64,000 nucleotides of DNA from Gonatopus flavifemur (lineage: Eukaryota > Arthropoda > Insecta > Hymenoptera > Dryinidae), in assembly GCA_018340375.1 (NCBI GenBank), contig JAFFJZ010000001.1, positions 44,942,001-45,006,000 of the forward strand, written 5' to 3'. Of the stretch, positions 36,715-48,432 are shown piece after piece; the first letter of the stretch is position 1, and the number at the start of each line of letters is the position of its first letter. Below the pieces are notes generated by a model, which saw nothing but the letters and a program-made list of their open reading frames with translations, was not told the DNA's origin and searched no databases. The position numbers and the translations under genes are program-made.

Positions 36715-37883
36715 CCCAAATAGATACAAAGATATCTTTTAGAATTCTAAAAGATGTCTTCCAAAAGTACAAGAACTCTTGAAGAATCCTCTAAAAGATA
36801 TCTCCTGGTATTCGAAAAGATGTCTTATGCAACATGGATGGATTTCTAAAAACTCTCTCGGAGACTTCTCAAAGATATCTTTGAGAAGAAATTAAGAAAT
36901 CTAAAAGAGTTCTTCAAGATTTCTTCAAGATGTCTTGCAAATTTCATACAAATGTCTTGGAAGAACCTTGAATTTATTCACGAAAAAAATTCCAACACAT
37001 TTCTTTTCTTTCTCCTTTCGTCCCCTGTTGGTCTTTGTCGCTCTCGCACTCCTATGAAGTTTATTTTATCTCGATTCTTGAGGTTGCGGGAATCGAACCT
37101 GCACATCTTACGATGTACTTACGCTTCAGTGATCTGAGCTATACAGACGGTTTGATTTTGATGCATATAATGAAATCGTCAATATGACATAGTGAAATAG
37201 TATTAGTGGTGTACATTTTCAGAGTAAAAGTGATCTTTTGGAAAAACTGTCATTATATAAACAAATGTCAGATAAGTTGGTCGTGGATACCACAGATTCT
37301 TCCTCAATTATTTCTATCTCTTCGTTATTGAAGAATAACTTATTAATAAGTATAAATGAGAATTTTTCAAAATTCACTTGATGGCTGTACATAAAATTAA
37401 GCGTAAAAAGTTCATTAATGTGTAAAATATTCGTGTCTTGGAGATTCGTTGATTCCAGCGCAGGTATTAAAAGATTACAAAATCGTACTTCTTGCAGAAT
37501 TTAAAATCTCTTGGCATGTATATAGATTTTTCAAGCTTATCTATAATTCGATTATAATAAAAAGCACATTCCAAGTGTTATTCATGTCAATTCATATGAT
37601 CAGGTATTCATAACCCAAACCTGCTGACGATCTATTTTCTTAAACATCTCTTGTTAAAGTCTCCCAAGAGGATATATTTCAAACGCTTCTAAAAAATATC
37701 TTCAAGACATCTTGCATGGTCGTCTTGGAGATGTCTCGAATCAAGACATCTTTTAGAAATCTTTTACAAGACGTCTTTTCAACACTTCTGAAAGATATCT
37801 TTAAGAACTCTTCAAAAAAGTTCTTGAAGATCTTTTAATTAGGTATTCTTTTAGATATCTCCAAGAACTGCGTGCTGTGTGGG
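36715..37883. mobile_element. CCC-ended element built from AAGATATCTTTT, split
   Basis: The left end is CCCAAATAGATACAAAG and the right end, in reverse complement, CCCACACAGCACGCAG. CA flanks both sides. The two motif-built halves (36715-36962 and about 37640-37883) repeat AAGATATCTTTTAGA and variants. They are separated by about 680 bp of unrelated DNA that includes a tRNA-like sequence, presumably an insertion. The same motif family occurs at 63583-64000. Confidence 0.65.
37082..37150 (-). tRNA. tRNA-like sequence, probably SINE head or pseudogene
   Basis: On the minus strand an A-box-like TAGCTCAGATC (37131-37141) lies 43 bases upstream of a perfect B box, GGTTCGATTCC (37089-37099). That is canonical tRNA promoter spacing. 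The acceptor stem does not pair and the anticodon arm is not clear, so a functional tRNA is unlikely. A tRNA-derived retroposon or tRNA pseudogene fits better. Confidence 0.55.
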
Positions 37884-37951
37884 CAGCGGCCCTTGACGAT
37901 GCAGCCCGAGTCAAATCTTTTCTGACAAATTATTCAGAAATAAAGCAATAA

Positions 37952-38020
37952 GAAGAAAATATTGCTCTGTACAGACCACCTTCACTGATTGAAGGAGGTC
38001 TGTACAGAGCGATATTTTTA
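37952..38020. repeat. Hairpin with ~29-bp stem and 5-nt loop
   Basis: AAAATATTGCTCTGTACAG... pairs with ...CTGTACAGAGCGATATTTTT around the loop CTGAT, with only a few mismatches. It lies directly beside the element at 38027. A MITE remnant or a small-RNA precursor are both possible. Confidence 0.75.
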
Positions 38021-38026
38021 TTTCAT

Positions 38027-38135
38027 CCCTCACAGCACCAAAGTCCCAGAAAAATTCTTAAAGAATTCATAAAGAACACAAACAGTTCGATCAGAATTCT
38101 TAATGAATTCTTTTAGGACTGCGGTGCTATGTGGG
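38027..38135. mobile_element. 109-bp CCC-ended element built from AGAATTCTT
   Basis: Ends are CCCTCACAGCACCAAAGTCC and, in reverse complement, CCCACATAGCACCGCAGTCC. AT flanks both sides. The interior is AATTCTTAAAGAATTC and variants. Confidence 0.8.
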
Positions 38136-41100
38136 ATTCCTTCGTTTTCGAGTAATTTGTCAGAATAGTTTTAGTTCTGTCTTTCTCTAACCAATGGGAC
38201 TGTTTGCATCTCCAGGGGTTGCTGGTATCACCTTAAAAATTCAAATATTGAAATTAATATCATATTGTGAGATTTGATAATCTATTCAATATTTTATTTG
38301 ATTTGATATTCAAGATTAGGTCATATAAAATGTTTCATAACATGTTTATGACACTCAAAGCAGATTTTTTCACAGGGTATACTTCTACAACTCAATTGAG
38401 GGGCGATGATAAAATTAATAATGATAATTGAATTTGAATCGGAACTCTATAAGATTCAATGGGCTATTTTGATTCGAGAAAGAACGTTTCTTCGCCAAAG
38501 GTCCGACAAGTTCATCTTCAGTTTTTTTCCTGCAGTTTATAATGTTGTACATTGTTATGCGCAAAAGGAAAACCATTGATATTCATATAAAAAGTGGTTG
38601 TTCGAAAAGGTTGATACTAATCCTCACGACGTTACATTTCAATCCCTGAGTTTTCGTTTCCTCCGTGTATTTGCATACTTATTGACGATGAGTCAACCTT
38701 TGAAGGAAAGAAAAAACTCCGAATGAACGTCTTTGTTAAGACAATTGTAAATGGAAACGTGCGATGTTGAATCACTGTATGATTATTCACAGGTATATAT
38801 CCGTTCATGTAACGTTGAACAACTACCATCTATTTTCCGTGATGCCTTGACTTTGTAAACAAAATCTTTTCCTCTTTCAGATGATGGAGTCATTGAAATA
38901 AGAATGAAAGAAAAAATACAAGATTTCGAAGGATTGAAATGAGTCGTTTATCTCAATACACTTTGCCACGCTATTCACGATGTATTGGAAAATTATCGGA
39001 AAAGAGCACATGCCGCGAGTACATATAATAGTTACGGTAGTTGGATTAGATAGTCGAACGTGTGGAAAAAAGGTGTTAGAAGTGAAAAGAAAGGTAGTGC
39101 AGTGAACTGGAGAAAGGTAGTGAGGTAGTCTTCTTGTTCTTATTCTCTTTCTTTTACTATTTCCTCGACATCATCGAGATATCGCCTAGCAACGAAAGCT
39201 GATAGCTTCGAACGAATCGATAGGTACCCTGTAATGCAATATATCGGATGGCACTCCTCGGCCTTCGGCCTCTGCACAAGCTCTCTGTATATCTATCTCT
39301 CTTTTTCACTTCCATACTTCATTCCTTCCTATGTAGTTTCAAGACTAGACTATGTACTTACATGCACATGCAGATATATATATAATATCTGCCCTTGGGT
39401 AAATGCATTTATTTACGCACACACTGTCTGAGCATGTTCATGTGTCCCCGTGGTTAATGCATGCGAATGCAAATTTGTATATCTACATACCGAAGAAGCG
39501 GACTCCGAAGCAAAATATTTGTCCGACAAAGAATGGAAAGAGCAGAATTCGTGTGAACCGAGGAATCAATATTTTTTTTCTCTCTTCCATCTTTACATTG
39601 TTCTTTGATTTTGTTTTCCAAGAACTCAGCGCGGGAAGTCGACGGAGTGAATTCCGCCTGAAACGCGGAACATACTTTATTGACACATTTCAGATAAATT
39701 GCTTCTTATGCGGGGAAGGAGGATTCTGATAACGTGTTGTGTAATTCATAAGAACAAAGGGGAGTTGAATTTGCCTTGCGAAGGTGGAGAGATACGTTAT
39801 CTAAGTTTCATCGATTTCAAATGAAATACCCTCAAGATGATATCAGAGAATCGACGATTTTTCTTGGACTGGTTGATCGTATAGAGCTTTAATTTGACTC
39901 TGTGAGTTGCGGTGTTTGGATTTTGCTTCTTCTCAAATACATTTTCAAACACATCTTTGTCGATCGAAGAGCACGAGATTAATGGAATTAGCGAGAGGAT
40001 CTCATTGACTCTCTTATCTTTTATCTTCCATTCAATCGAAAGGGATTTTCTCCTTAATAGAATGGGTAATTGGATCGAAATTTCGATTATCCTCGCCAAC
40101 GTCTGAAGAAAGAAATTTTTCAACGATTGATAATCTCTTCATAAACCTTGAAACATGCTCGCATTCGTTTATCTCATTTCGAAATGAATAAATTGTAATC
40201 CTTCGGAATATGATAAGCTGATATGTGTTATTGTAAAAATTGGTGAAGTGTATCGTCTATTGTGACATGCAAGATGAATTCCCATATTTCCGATGAAACA
40301 GAGAGAAGCTAGAGTACAATATCCTCCTGAACGACAGGTACACGGTGCATCCGCAATAATCTCATTCGGATATCCTATGCACATTCACAGGATAATCGAA
40401 TCACCCTTCTAGTACCTACTACAATCGATTCGTTCTCATCTCAAATTCCTATTCCATCATACATTTTTGTGAACGAGGAATTTCATTTCTCGAACCAGCA
40501 TTCGATTCTAATAACAATGATTCCCAAAGTCACGATCCAATAATCCCAAGTTCGTTCTTTATCGAAGCATCAACTAAAAATATTTCAATTCTTGAGCATA
40601 CGAATTTCACAATCCAAATAATACGTCATGCTACCTTTTTCAGGAAAAATATTTTAATCAAAACACGAGATTTGGCGCTATGCATACGTATGTGTAATGT
40701 ATACGCCAAGTTGTATTGAGTCACATGGGAAATAACGTGGGTTTCGTTGTTCAGAGATAGAATTTTCATTCATGATTATGCGACAGCAACAAATTTGTTC
40801 TGTCAAGAAGAAGTTCAGTCTCCTTGTAACTACTTCATTTGATCTTCACTCAGACGAGTCCGTCCAAAATTTGTAGTGGCAAAATTATAATTAACGTGGT
40901 GAATTTGTTTCTGTTTCGCGTTCGGAGCTTCTATTGTTTCTCTCGTTCCTCTTCGGTGATCAAGCAGCTTGACTGCCGTTGCTGTCTTGGTCAGTGAATC
41001 AAATACCAACGAGCGTTGTATGATATACGATTTCTATATTAGGTTCGAAGTGGAAAGTCACGCTCTCCGGATCAGTTACCAAAGATGTAAGAGTTGATTA

Positions 41101-42868
41101 TCCTTCCCTTTTATCCTTATATGTGATTTTAAATTTTATACATTTACTTCATATCGTAAGTCACGTTTGTGGTTCAAAGAAATGCGAAACCCGATACATA
41201 GTAGTCCGATATATTTACGTTGATTAGTGATAACCTAATCGCAGAATTTAGTGTGGTCTCGGTAAAGTTTCGTTAAACTGAGCACCGTCAAAGACTCAAC
41301 ATTGGACTAAAAGCAGTTGATTCAACTTCAAAAGTTCAGAAGTACTTTATAAGTCTCAAGAGGATAACCAAAAGCTATCTCAAGATCTTTGGTCGTTATA
41401 GTATTCCGATCTTCTTCTTACCTCTGCATCTAATATCTCACATCAGGTTCCGTCTAAGTCTCTCTAAGTAAAGCGGTATATGTTTACCATATATGTACAA
41501 GAATATAGTATCGATAAATGTATTATTCTTCTCTTCTTTGTGCTTTGCTGTTTTATACGTTTTTTATTTTTTCTCTTACCGAAAAATATATCGAGGAGAT
41601 TTTTCGAGTAACGTTTTGCTTTGGCAATTTTACCCAGTGCAAATTTAGTACAATCTGTGTTCTCGTTCGATATGAAATAAGGGCTGATACATCTCGAAAT
41701 AAAACCCTCAAAAACGCGTGTCTGACGGAGATATGAATAATATTTGTGAAATTTCTTGAAATTCTCCAGTATCTCAGGGATTTGTCATGCAAAGGATTAG
41801 CTTTATAATAATGCGAGTTTCAAGCATAGCTAAAGTTGGTAAAATATGGCTAAACTTGCGACACATTTTAGCTGGATTATCATGCCGCTTACTCAACAGC
41901 AGATTATTTCTTCGTTATTTGAATTTCAAAATTATGTGTCATAAATGTATTCAGATCAGCTATGGTTCTTGAGGAAACATCTTCAAATCTCTGTTGATGA
42001 CCAACGCATTGAACATCTTTCTTGATTGTATGCTATACGTTGTTTCCATAGAATTGCATATATATTGGGAAGATTACGACTCCTTATTAGCATTCAAATT
42101 TTGTTATAAAATTTCCTTGGTTCAAATCATTCTTTATTCTTTCCGGTTCCCTTTAAAAAGTTTACATTCGCGGATGGAGGAACAACATATTTTCCATTAA
42201 TGCTTGTTATTTTCCTTTTTGAGATTCTATATAACACTACTCGGAAAAAACTTCCTGATAAGTCAGAGTTATGTGTAGGAATATATACGTATAAGATGAG
42301 AGGATAGACAACTATCGTCGTCTCATCATATGAGCCAACAAAGGGTGAAGTTGAAACGCACCTACTCATGTCAGTCAGTCAGTCACTGGAAGCACTTGTG
42401 GTACTTGCGTGCTGTACATGTACGTACATCTATGTGCGATAGTTACACACACTACTACTACTATCCACGATACCATAAATGGAGTCCTAGCTTGGGTCAT
42501 TGTCTCCATCAAGAGAACTCATCCTTCTTAAAGTTACATGCTCTGTTTGTATGTACATTAATTTATACAGTATATCTCGTGATTTTCTTCCAACTTCTAG
42601 TCTTTACATGACTCTTAACATTTTTAATGATGAACAAAAAACGCTGTCGATTTTCAATGGCCTGATCATACTTTGATCACACGTATGTAGAAAAAAATTC
42701 ATGCCCAATAAGGATTACTTTGATAGGAACAGAGAAACGAAGGATTCAGAGAACAAGAAACTTATTTTTGTGTATCGTATCATTGATCTTTTTCTGAGGT
42801 CAGAATAGGTTCGCGAGAGGCTTATAATAACGCAAAATTATAAAGAATGTTCCAAATCAATGCAATCA
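38136..42868. other. Longest repeat-poor stretch; no gene called
   Basis: I recognise no transposon ends here. A pyrimidine-rich acceptor-like sequence (TCTTTTCCTCTTTCAG, ending at 38880) precedes a 20-codon open frame, and 40900-41100 is richer in CpG. If a host gene lies nearby its exons or promoter could be here, but nothing is firm. An unpaired CACTACTCGGAAAAAAC word occurs near 42235. Confidence 0.3.
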
Positions 42869-43846
42869 CACTGTAAAAAAAGGTTCACCGGAGAATTCCA
42901 GTAAATGTACGGGAAGTCATTAACCTGTGCATGTACCGGAAAATTTTAGCACATTTGTACTGCAAAAATTCTGTACAAATGTTAGGGAATTTAGCATCAA
43001 AAATTGATATGCTGAAAATATTCATGAAAATTAAAAAAACATTCCTCACACAAAGTGATTTTGCGCAGTCCTTGTGTTGCAAGATGATTGAGAAATTTGA
43101 TCTTTCATGCGGATGTATAGGAAGTCATATCCATCTAACGGGATTTGAACCTACACTTTTCTGTCTGCCTACCAACCGAAACCTAAGACCTAACCGATGA
43201 GCTATAGCGCGACATATTGGATGGCCAGCTCGGGTTACTAGATATGCTTCATATGTAGAATACAAAAAGGAATAAGTCTTGGAAAAACCTCATATATCAA
43301 TTGTATTTGCTACAATTACAATTATTATTCAAAATCTCGATCAGGAAATTTTTAATATAAAGACTGAAATTTTTCCTGCCAGAAATGACAAAGTTCAATA
43401 GAAGTGGAAAATTTCAGTGCAACAGTGATTAAATTCCAGCATAACTGAAAAATTCCGTTGCATAGCAACTGGAAAATTTTATCACACACTCTGAAAATTG
43501 CAGTTCAAAACCTGTATAATTCCAGTATATCAACGATTAGGTTTTCTTCTGTAAATTCGAAATTTTTTCCAAGTCCATGTAAAGGGCATACTTTTTTCTG
43601 GTGCACAAGAACTGTGAAATCGCACGACGAGCCAGTAAAATTTTCGCGAAATCATGGCGAAATTTCAGTACACAATCCCGAACTTGAAAATTCCAGTACA
43701 AGGACTGAATTTTCAGTTATACTTGGTAAATTTTCAGTACCTTACCAACAAAATCTCTGTACATGTACTGAAATATCCATATTCCAGTACTAGCACTGGA
43801 AATTTCCAGTCCAGTTGCACAGTGAATTCCCATTTTTTTTACAGTG
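42869..43846. mobile_element. CACTG-ended element built from ATTCCAGTAC, split
   Basis: Ends are CACTGTAAAAAAAGG and, in reverse complement, CACTGTAAAAAAAATGGG. Outside a central insert, the body repeats AATTCCAGTACA / TGTACTGAAAT in both orientations. The flanking dinucleotides (CA and TT) do not match. The middle, from about 43000 to 43380, has different composition and contains a tRNA-like sequence. The frames at 43458-43872 are products of the motif repetition. Confidence 0.65.
43133..43212 (-). tRNA. tRNA-like sequence inside a motif element
   Basis: On the minus strand an A-box-like TAGCTCATCGG (43194-43204) precedes a B-box-like GGTTCAAATCC (43141-43151) by 53 bases. The acceptor arm does not pair. 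This fits the 5' part of a tRNA-derived SINE inserted into 42869-43846, not a functional tRNA. Confidence 0.5.
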
Positions 43847-43848
43847 TT

Positions 43849-43978
43849 CCCGCACGTTTTAGAGAGAGATAAATTTTGGATACTTGAAGGGATGTTTCAT
43901 GGACGAAGTATATTGACTGTTATATACATGAAACATCTCTTCAAGTATCAAAAATTTATCTCCCTCTAAAACGTGGGG
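43849..43978. mobile_element. 130-bp foldback hairpin (CCC ends)
   Basis: Ends are CCCGCACGTTTTAGAG and, in reverse complement, CCCCACGTTTTAGAG. The arms of about 52 bp share GATAAATTTT and GATACTTGAAG; the loop is about 28 nt. It starts 2 bp after the end of the previous element. Confidence 0.8.
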
Positions 43979-44999
43979 AAAAGTTATTCTTCTCTTAGGA
44001 TTTCAAAATTTTATTGATTTATCGATGAAAAAGTATCAGTAACGTCACTATTCGAATCGTACACAACGGTTTTAGGTGAAAGAAGGTAGTTCCACTGTTT
44101 GCTGATGGTCGGACACGTGTTACGTACGGCGCAAATTGTTCCTAATCGGCTTAACCTATTTATAGTCGTGCGAGATTCAGCCATTTATGTACGGTAACAG
44201 GAAGATTTGCGAGTTATATGACGTTCGTACTCGTCCACTCTTGTCACTTGAACTTCTTTTTCTAAATCACAGAAATTGTTTGAATTGTCACATGATGTCA
44301 TGATGTCAAATTCAATTCATCTTGCGTGGAGAACGTTCAGCTTTGATGGTTCACCCGAGAGTATGCGGATTCTTTTGTGAATAGTCGCTTTATATTCTAG
44401 AAATAGTAAAAAATAATTATTCAAACAATACGGTAAAACTTAATGACTTCTCCAAAGTTTAAGAAGAAATATTCTTTAATGATACGTTGTATGTACGTAA
44501 TGGTCGTAAAAAATGAATCCTTCGTAAATGGGCGGTATTCAAAATGAACTTCTGAAAGCATTTGCGTTGATTGTGAATTATGGGCAAAGGAATGATTATT
44601 GTACACAGCTGTGTGACGAGTCATTTGAGGTGCTTTGCGTTTCTTTGATCTTCCTTGAACAATCGAAATAATGTTTCTTGGTTTACGGTGCGTTTCAATT
44701 AATTATCAATTATATAAGCGGGATATTCAAATGAGATTGTGATTGTGTACTGTTTAAATTGGAATAGGATAAAAATTTTGTCGTGCTGATCACATGGAAG
44801 GGAACTTCTCACTATTGTTTGATTAAAGCGTCAGAGGAGAGTTTGGAAATTCAGCACTGGTTGTACAAATACTTTGTAGGAAAATTTTCATGTATACGAG
44901 TGTCTAAACTCATCGTAAATGAGGGGTTTCACATTCAGAGATTGAAATCCTGTTTTCTCTCACTTTGATTTTATAATTGATCAACACAAAGGATAAGTA
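43979..44999. other. No feature recognised
   Basis: AT-rich, repeat-poor, with no supported coding region. Confidence 0.4.
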
Positions 45000-46308
45000 C
45001 ATTCTGTCAAAAAAGTACCGGGAATTGATCATTTGAAAAGTGCGGCTAACGGGTTTGTCAACATTCTTTTTGTTGTTAAGTTGGTACATTCGTCCTGTAT
45101 ATTGACGCGGAGTTCGACTGTCATCTGTCATTTGGTTTGTTTACAGTGCTCGATCTTTTCAGTTCTCTCAAGTGTGTCCCGCGGTTGTCACAATGGATAC
45201 AAAGATTGAACAAAGAATTCGTTTCAAATTTTGCGTTGCAAATGGAATTTCGTGTGGCGAATCGCTGAAAATGTTGGAGAAGGCTTACGGTGAATTGACT
45301 CTATCAAAAACACGTGCATATGAGTGGTACAGTGCATTCAAAAGTGGTCGAGATGTGGTGGAAGATTCGCCTCGCTCTGGTCGTGCATCGACGTCTTTAA
45401 CTGAAGTTAATATCGATAAAGTGAAGGAAATGCTGACTGAAAATCGTCACTTAAGTTTGAGAGAGATAGCCGGTGAACTTTCTGTGTCTTACGAATCAGT
45501 TCGTACTATTTTACATGATTGTTTGGGCATGAAACGCGTTGCCGCTCGATTAGTTCCGAAAGACTTGAATTTTCTCCAGAAACTGAATCGCGTACAGGTC
45601 GCTGAAGACATGCTAGGACGAGTCAATTCCACCCCCAAATTCATAACGTTATAACAGGTGATGAGACATGGGTTTACGAATATGACATGCAAACCAGTCA
45701 ACAAGCTTCGGAGTGGCGGCTTCCAGCTGAGCCGAAACCGAAAAAGCCACGCCAAAGCCGATCAAAAGTGAAGGTAATGTTGACTGTGTTTTTTGATTAT
45801 CACGGTGTTGTACATTCGGAATTCCTGCCAGAGGGTCAGACGGTGAATAAAGAATATCATCTAAGCGTTATGCGGCGTTTAAGAGAGCAAATTCGTCGAA
45901 AAAGGCCAGATTTGTGAAAAGAAAATTCATGGATTTTGCATCACGATAATGCAACATCTCACAAGGTTTTCATTATTAACCAATTTTCGGCCAAAAACCC
46001 AACAAATATCATCGAACAGCCACCGTATTCACCTGATCTGGCTCCAGCCGACTATTTTCTATTTTCAAAACTTAAATCACCACTTCGAGGCACCCGTTTT
46101 GAGTCGATAGAAGATATTAAAGAGAATTCGCGGCGAGAACTGAATTCCGGAAAAAGCGTTTGAAAAATGTTTTGATGATTGGATTGTTCGTTGGCATAAA
46201 TGTACCATTTCGGGAGGGGACTACTTTGAAGGCGATACAATAGATTTGGAAGAATAAAAAATATTTTGTTCTTTATTCAAGAATTCCCGGTACTTTTTTG
46301 ACAGAATG
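45000..46308 (+). mobile_element. mariner transposon, complete ends
   Basis: TA duplications lie at 44998-44999 and 46309-46310. The terminal inverted repeats are identical over at least 27 bp, beginning CATTCTGTCAAAAAAGTACC. The 1309-bp length is normal for mariner. The element carries a single transposase gene broken by frameshifts and a stop codon. The right end lies 5 bp from the CCC-ended element at 46314-47095. Perfect ends suggest a fairly young insertion or one moved in trans. Confidence 0.96.
45193..46257 (+). pseudogene. mariner transposase (DD34D), broken
   Basis: The product would be the cut-and-paste transposase that binds the terminal repeats and inserts at TA. The start is at 45193 (MDTKIEQRIRFKFCVAN); an upstream in-frame ATG at 45172 is less likely. 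An N-terminal helix-turn-helix region (SLREIAGELSVSYESVRTIL) is followed by LVPKDL where many mariners have WVPHEL. The first catalytic D lies in GDETWVYEYD, the second in HHDNATSH, and the third in SPDLAPADYFLF exactly 34 residues later, which is diagnostic of mariner. Breaks: a frame change near 45630 in a CCCCC run, an in-frame TGA at 45915 (probably once Trp), and a second frame change near 46135. The normal end is at 46257. Subfamily not assigned. Confidence 0.93.
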
Positions 46309-46313
46309 TATTA

Positions 46314-47095
46314 CCCCGATAACAAAAGTTGCAGTGCAACTGTTGCTTCAGTGTTGCTGCACCAGTTTATGTTTTATTATTGAAGGATTGTTCGATCTCA
46401 CGTGTCATAGCTCCATGTATCCAAACATCTTCGCAGCATCATGACAACAACTTTCAAGTTTGCTGCATGTTGCTGCACATTTGGCAACGCAACCTCCCAG
46501 CAACTTCCCAACAACACACTGTAAAAACTATCTTCTGTAAATTATCCATATCTGATAAGCAACTAATCCATATGTGAATTGGGAAATCAGAATTTTCTGT
46601 GAAAGCACCACATTCAGTGTGGAAGGAATAGTATATTACGCACCTAGGACAGTAAAATAAGGCTGACAAACATGTGATTTGAGCATTTCTTTTTTACTGC
46701 CCGAGGTGTGTATACTATTTTTCTCCCCGACGGAGCTGGAAAATGGCAACTTCGTTTTGGCCAGCGGGCAGGAAGTTGCCACTTTCCGCCCGGAGGGGAG
46801 AAATAAATTTTTATTGTAAAATTCTTACACTCAACGTAGAAGAAATAAATTTCTCTTTGGAAAAGTCTCACGCTCAGAGTAGGAATATTACACAAGTTTG
46901 TAAATTGTTCACGTTCAGTGTAGTGAATTTTATTACTGAATGTAGTGTTTTCACAGGAAATTCTGATTTTCCAATTCATATACGAATTAGTTGTTTATCA
47001 GATATGGGTAATTTACAAAAGATATTTTTTACAGTGCAGGTGCTTCGTGTTGTTGGAAAGTTGTTTCGAATTTTTCCAGCGCTTTGCTGTCCGGG
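46314..47095. mobile_element. CCC-ended element built from GTTGCTGC words, split
   Basis: Ends are CCCCGATAACAAAAG and, in reverse complement, CCCGGACAGCAAAGC. The body outside the insert repeats GTTGCAGTGCAAC, GTTGCTGC and CAGCAACTTCC. TTA precedes the left end and follows the right end. It is interrupted by the CACTG-ended element at 46517-47036. Confidence 0.6.
46517..47036. mobile_element. CACTG-ended element with ~100-bp arms
   Basis: Ends are CACTGTAAAAACTATCTTC and, in reverse complement, CACTGTAAAAAATATCTTT. The arms 46517-46617 and 46936-47036 also share ATATCTGATAA and AATCAGAATTT. CA flanks both sides. The centre holds a GC-rich palindromic patch (CCACTTTCCGCCCGGAGGGG and CTCCCCGACGGAGCTGG). 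The frames of up to 121 codons here come from the arms and are not genes. Confidence 0.88.
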
Positions 47096-47640
47096 TTACA
47101 ATTCATGATTGTATAAATTCATTTGTTCTACAACCGATTTCATACGTCGCAAGCAACACAAATTTATTCTAATATATTTCTCTTAATTGGATGGAATATG
47201 AAATATGTATTTTCATGGATTAGATGAATCTCTCACAAGGCTTACTTATCAAATGTCATTTGAATTACAGTGGAAAACAAAATAGAATCCCACGTTGTTT
47301 ATATAGCGCTTTGTTTTGATTATGAATGATATTCAATGTGAAAGACACGATTGCGTCGTGTGAATGTTCATACGCGTATTGAATGAATCGGAGCACGTGT
47401 TAGAATTTGATCGCAGGACTTGATCGGTGTAGCGTCGAGTCTTCGCACGGACAGGTCGTGCGAAAACTTGCAAGGGGCGGTACTCGGTTGTGGAGTAAAC
47501 TAAGGTTGTAGAAAAAACGGTATGTGAACCAAAAAATGATGGATAAATTCGTGTATGCGTCAGAGGTGTTGGTTGTGTCATTCGTATCTGCATACGTGCT
47601 TAGATAATTTTATATATTTTTATCACTCGTATAAAGAGCG
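47096..47640. other. CpG-richer patch, no gene called
   Basis: Around 47380-47490 CpG is more frequent than in the surroundings, and a hairpin TTCGCACG/CGTGCGAA with a 7-nt loop lies near 47434-47465. A minus-strand frame of 86 codons covers 47333-47593 but has no recognisable domain. Confidence 0.35.
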
Positions 47641-47840
47641 AATGAAGCTGAAACTGGCAGCCGTGAAGCTGGAAACCAATTTTTATAACTCCTCACACAA
47701 AATTTTAATTAAGAATTTAAGCATCTGAAAGGTATACTGGACCACTGATCAATCGATTTTTGGTAAAAGTTTTAACAATGTTTAATGCTAAGTTACAACA
47801 ATTGGCTGCCAGTTTTATGACTGCTAGTTTCAGCATCATT
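47641..47840. mobile_element. 200-bp inverted-repeat element (AATGAAGCTG)
   Basis: Ends are AATGAAGCTGAAACTGGCAG and, in reverse complement, AATGATGCTGAAACTAGCAG. The tail of each arm repeats ACTGGCAG. A partial copy lies at 54221-54365. No target duplication is clear. Confidence 0.7.
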
Positions 47841-47872
47841 GAAGAGCAATTGTTTGTGAATAATTCAATCCA

Positions 47873-48141
47873 CACTGAGAGAAAGGGTCTATTCAAATAT
47901 TCGACAGCTAGTAAATTTAGTCACTGTAAATAACAATTTAGTTGTGCCAAACTAAATTACCAAATTTTATTCGTCACAACTATATTCTTTATTCCCATTG
48001 AATGAACCATTCTATTCATATTTCAGACAGCTGGCCTTTTATTTACCCCAAGTAGAGTCTAGCTAGCGTAAATAAAAATCTAGCTGCGGTAACTATAGTT
48101 ATAACATTTAGTTGCCTCAACTAGGTACCTTTCTCTCAGTG
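47873..48141. mobile_element. CACTG-ended element built from TAGTTGCC words
   Basis: Ends are CACTGAGAGAAAGG and, in reverse complement, CACTGAGAGAAAGGTACC. CA flanks both sides. The body repeats AACTAAAT / ATTTAGTT and TAGCTGC words. Confidence 0.82.
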
Positions 48142-48155
48142 CAATGCTTTTCAAC

Positions 48156-48432
48156 TACTCGGGGAAAAAAATTAGATCCAATGAGATTTATGGAGATCTT
48201 TTGAGATATATTTGAAGAATCTCTACAAATATCTTGATATCTACTCAGATCTACAGATTTCAATTTTGGAAGAGATCCAAAAAATCTATGGAAATACAGA
48301 GATCTCCATAGATCTTTTTTAATTTTTCCCAACATTGATATGTTTAGATCTAAGTATATATCGAGAGATTTGTAGAGATTCTTTGAATATATCTCAAGAT
48401 TTCATTTGATCTAATCTTTTCTTCTCGGGTAT
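48156..48432. mobile_element. Element built from AGATCT words (TACYCG ends)
   Basis: The left end, TACTCGGGGAAAAAAATTAG, pairs with a right end whose reverse complement is TACCCGAGAAGAAAAGATTAG less one base. Both run into GATCNAATGA. The interior repeats AGATCTCC, GAGATATAT and AGATTTG in both orientations. Confidence 0.7.

Noticed and set aside
37082..37150. Functional tRNA gene
   Set aside because: A and B boxes are good, but acceptor and anticodon arms do not pair.
36730..37870. Possible CRISPR-like or regularly spaced repeat
   Set aside because: The AAGATATCTTTT copies are diverged, unevenly spaced and in alternating orientation with no unique spacers, and the DNA is eukaryotic.
38881..38942. 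Possible terminal exon after the acceptor-like TCTTTTCCTCTTTCAG
   Set aside because: Only 20 codons with no upstream exon; pyrimidine-CAG strings are expected by chance in a window this size.
40900..41100. Possible core promoter with a TCAGT initiator-like word
   Set aside because: The word is too short and no TATA box or downstream gene could be linked to it.
43458..43872. Frames of 111 and 72 codons
   Set aside because: They are produced by repetition of the ATTCCAGTAC motif in two phases, with no domain content.
46743..47108. 121-codon plus frame and 111-codon minus frame at the same place
   Set aside because: Both lie in the CACTG-ended element 46517-47036; open frames on both strands reflect its complementary arms.
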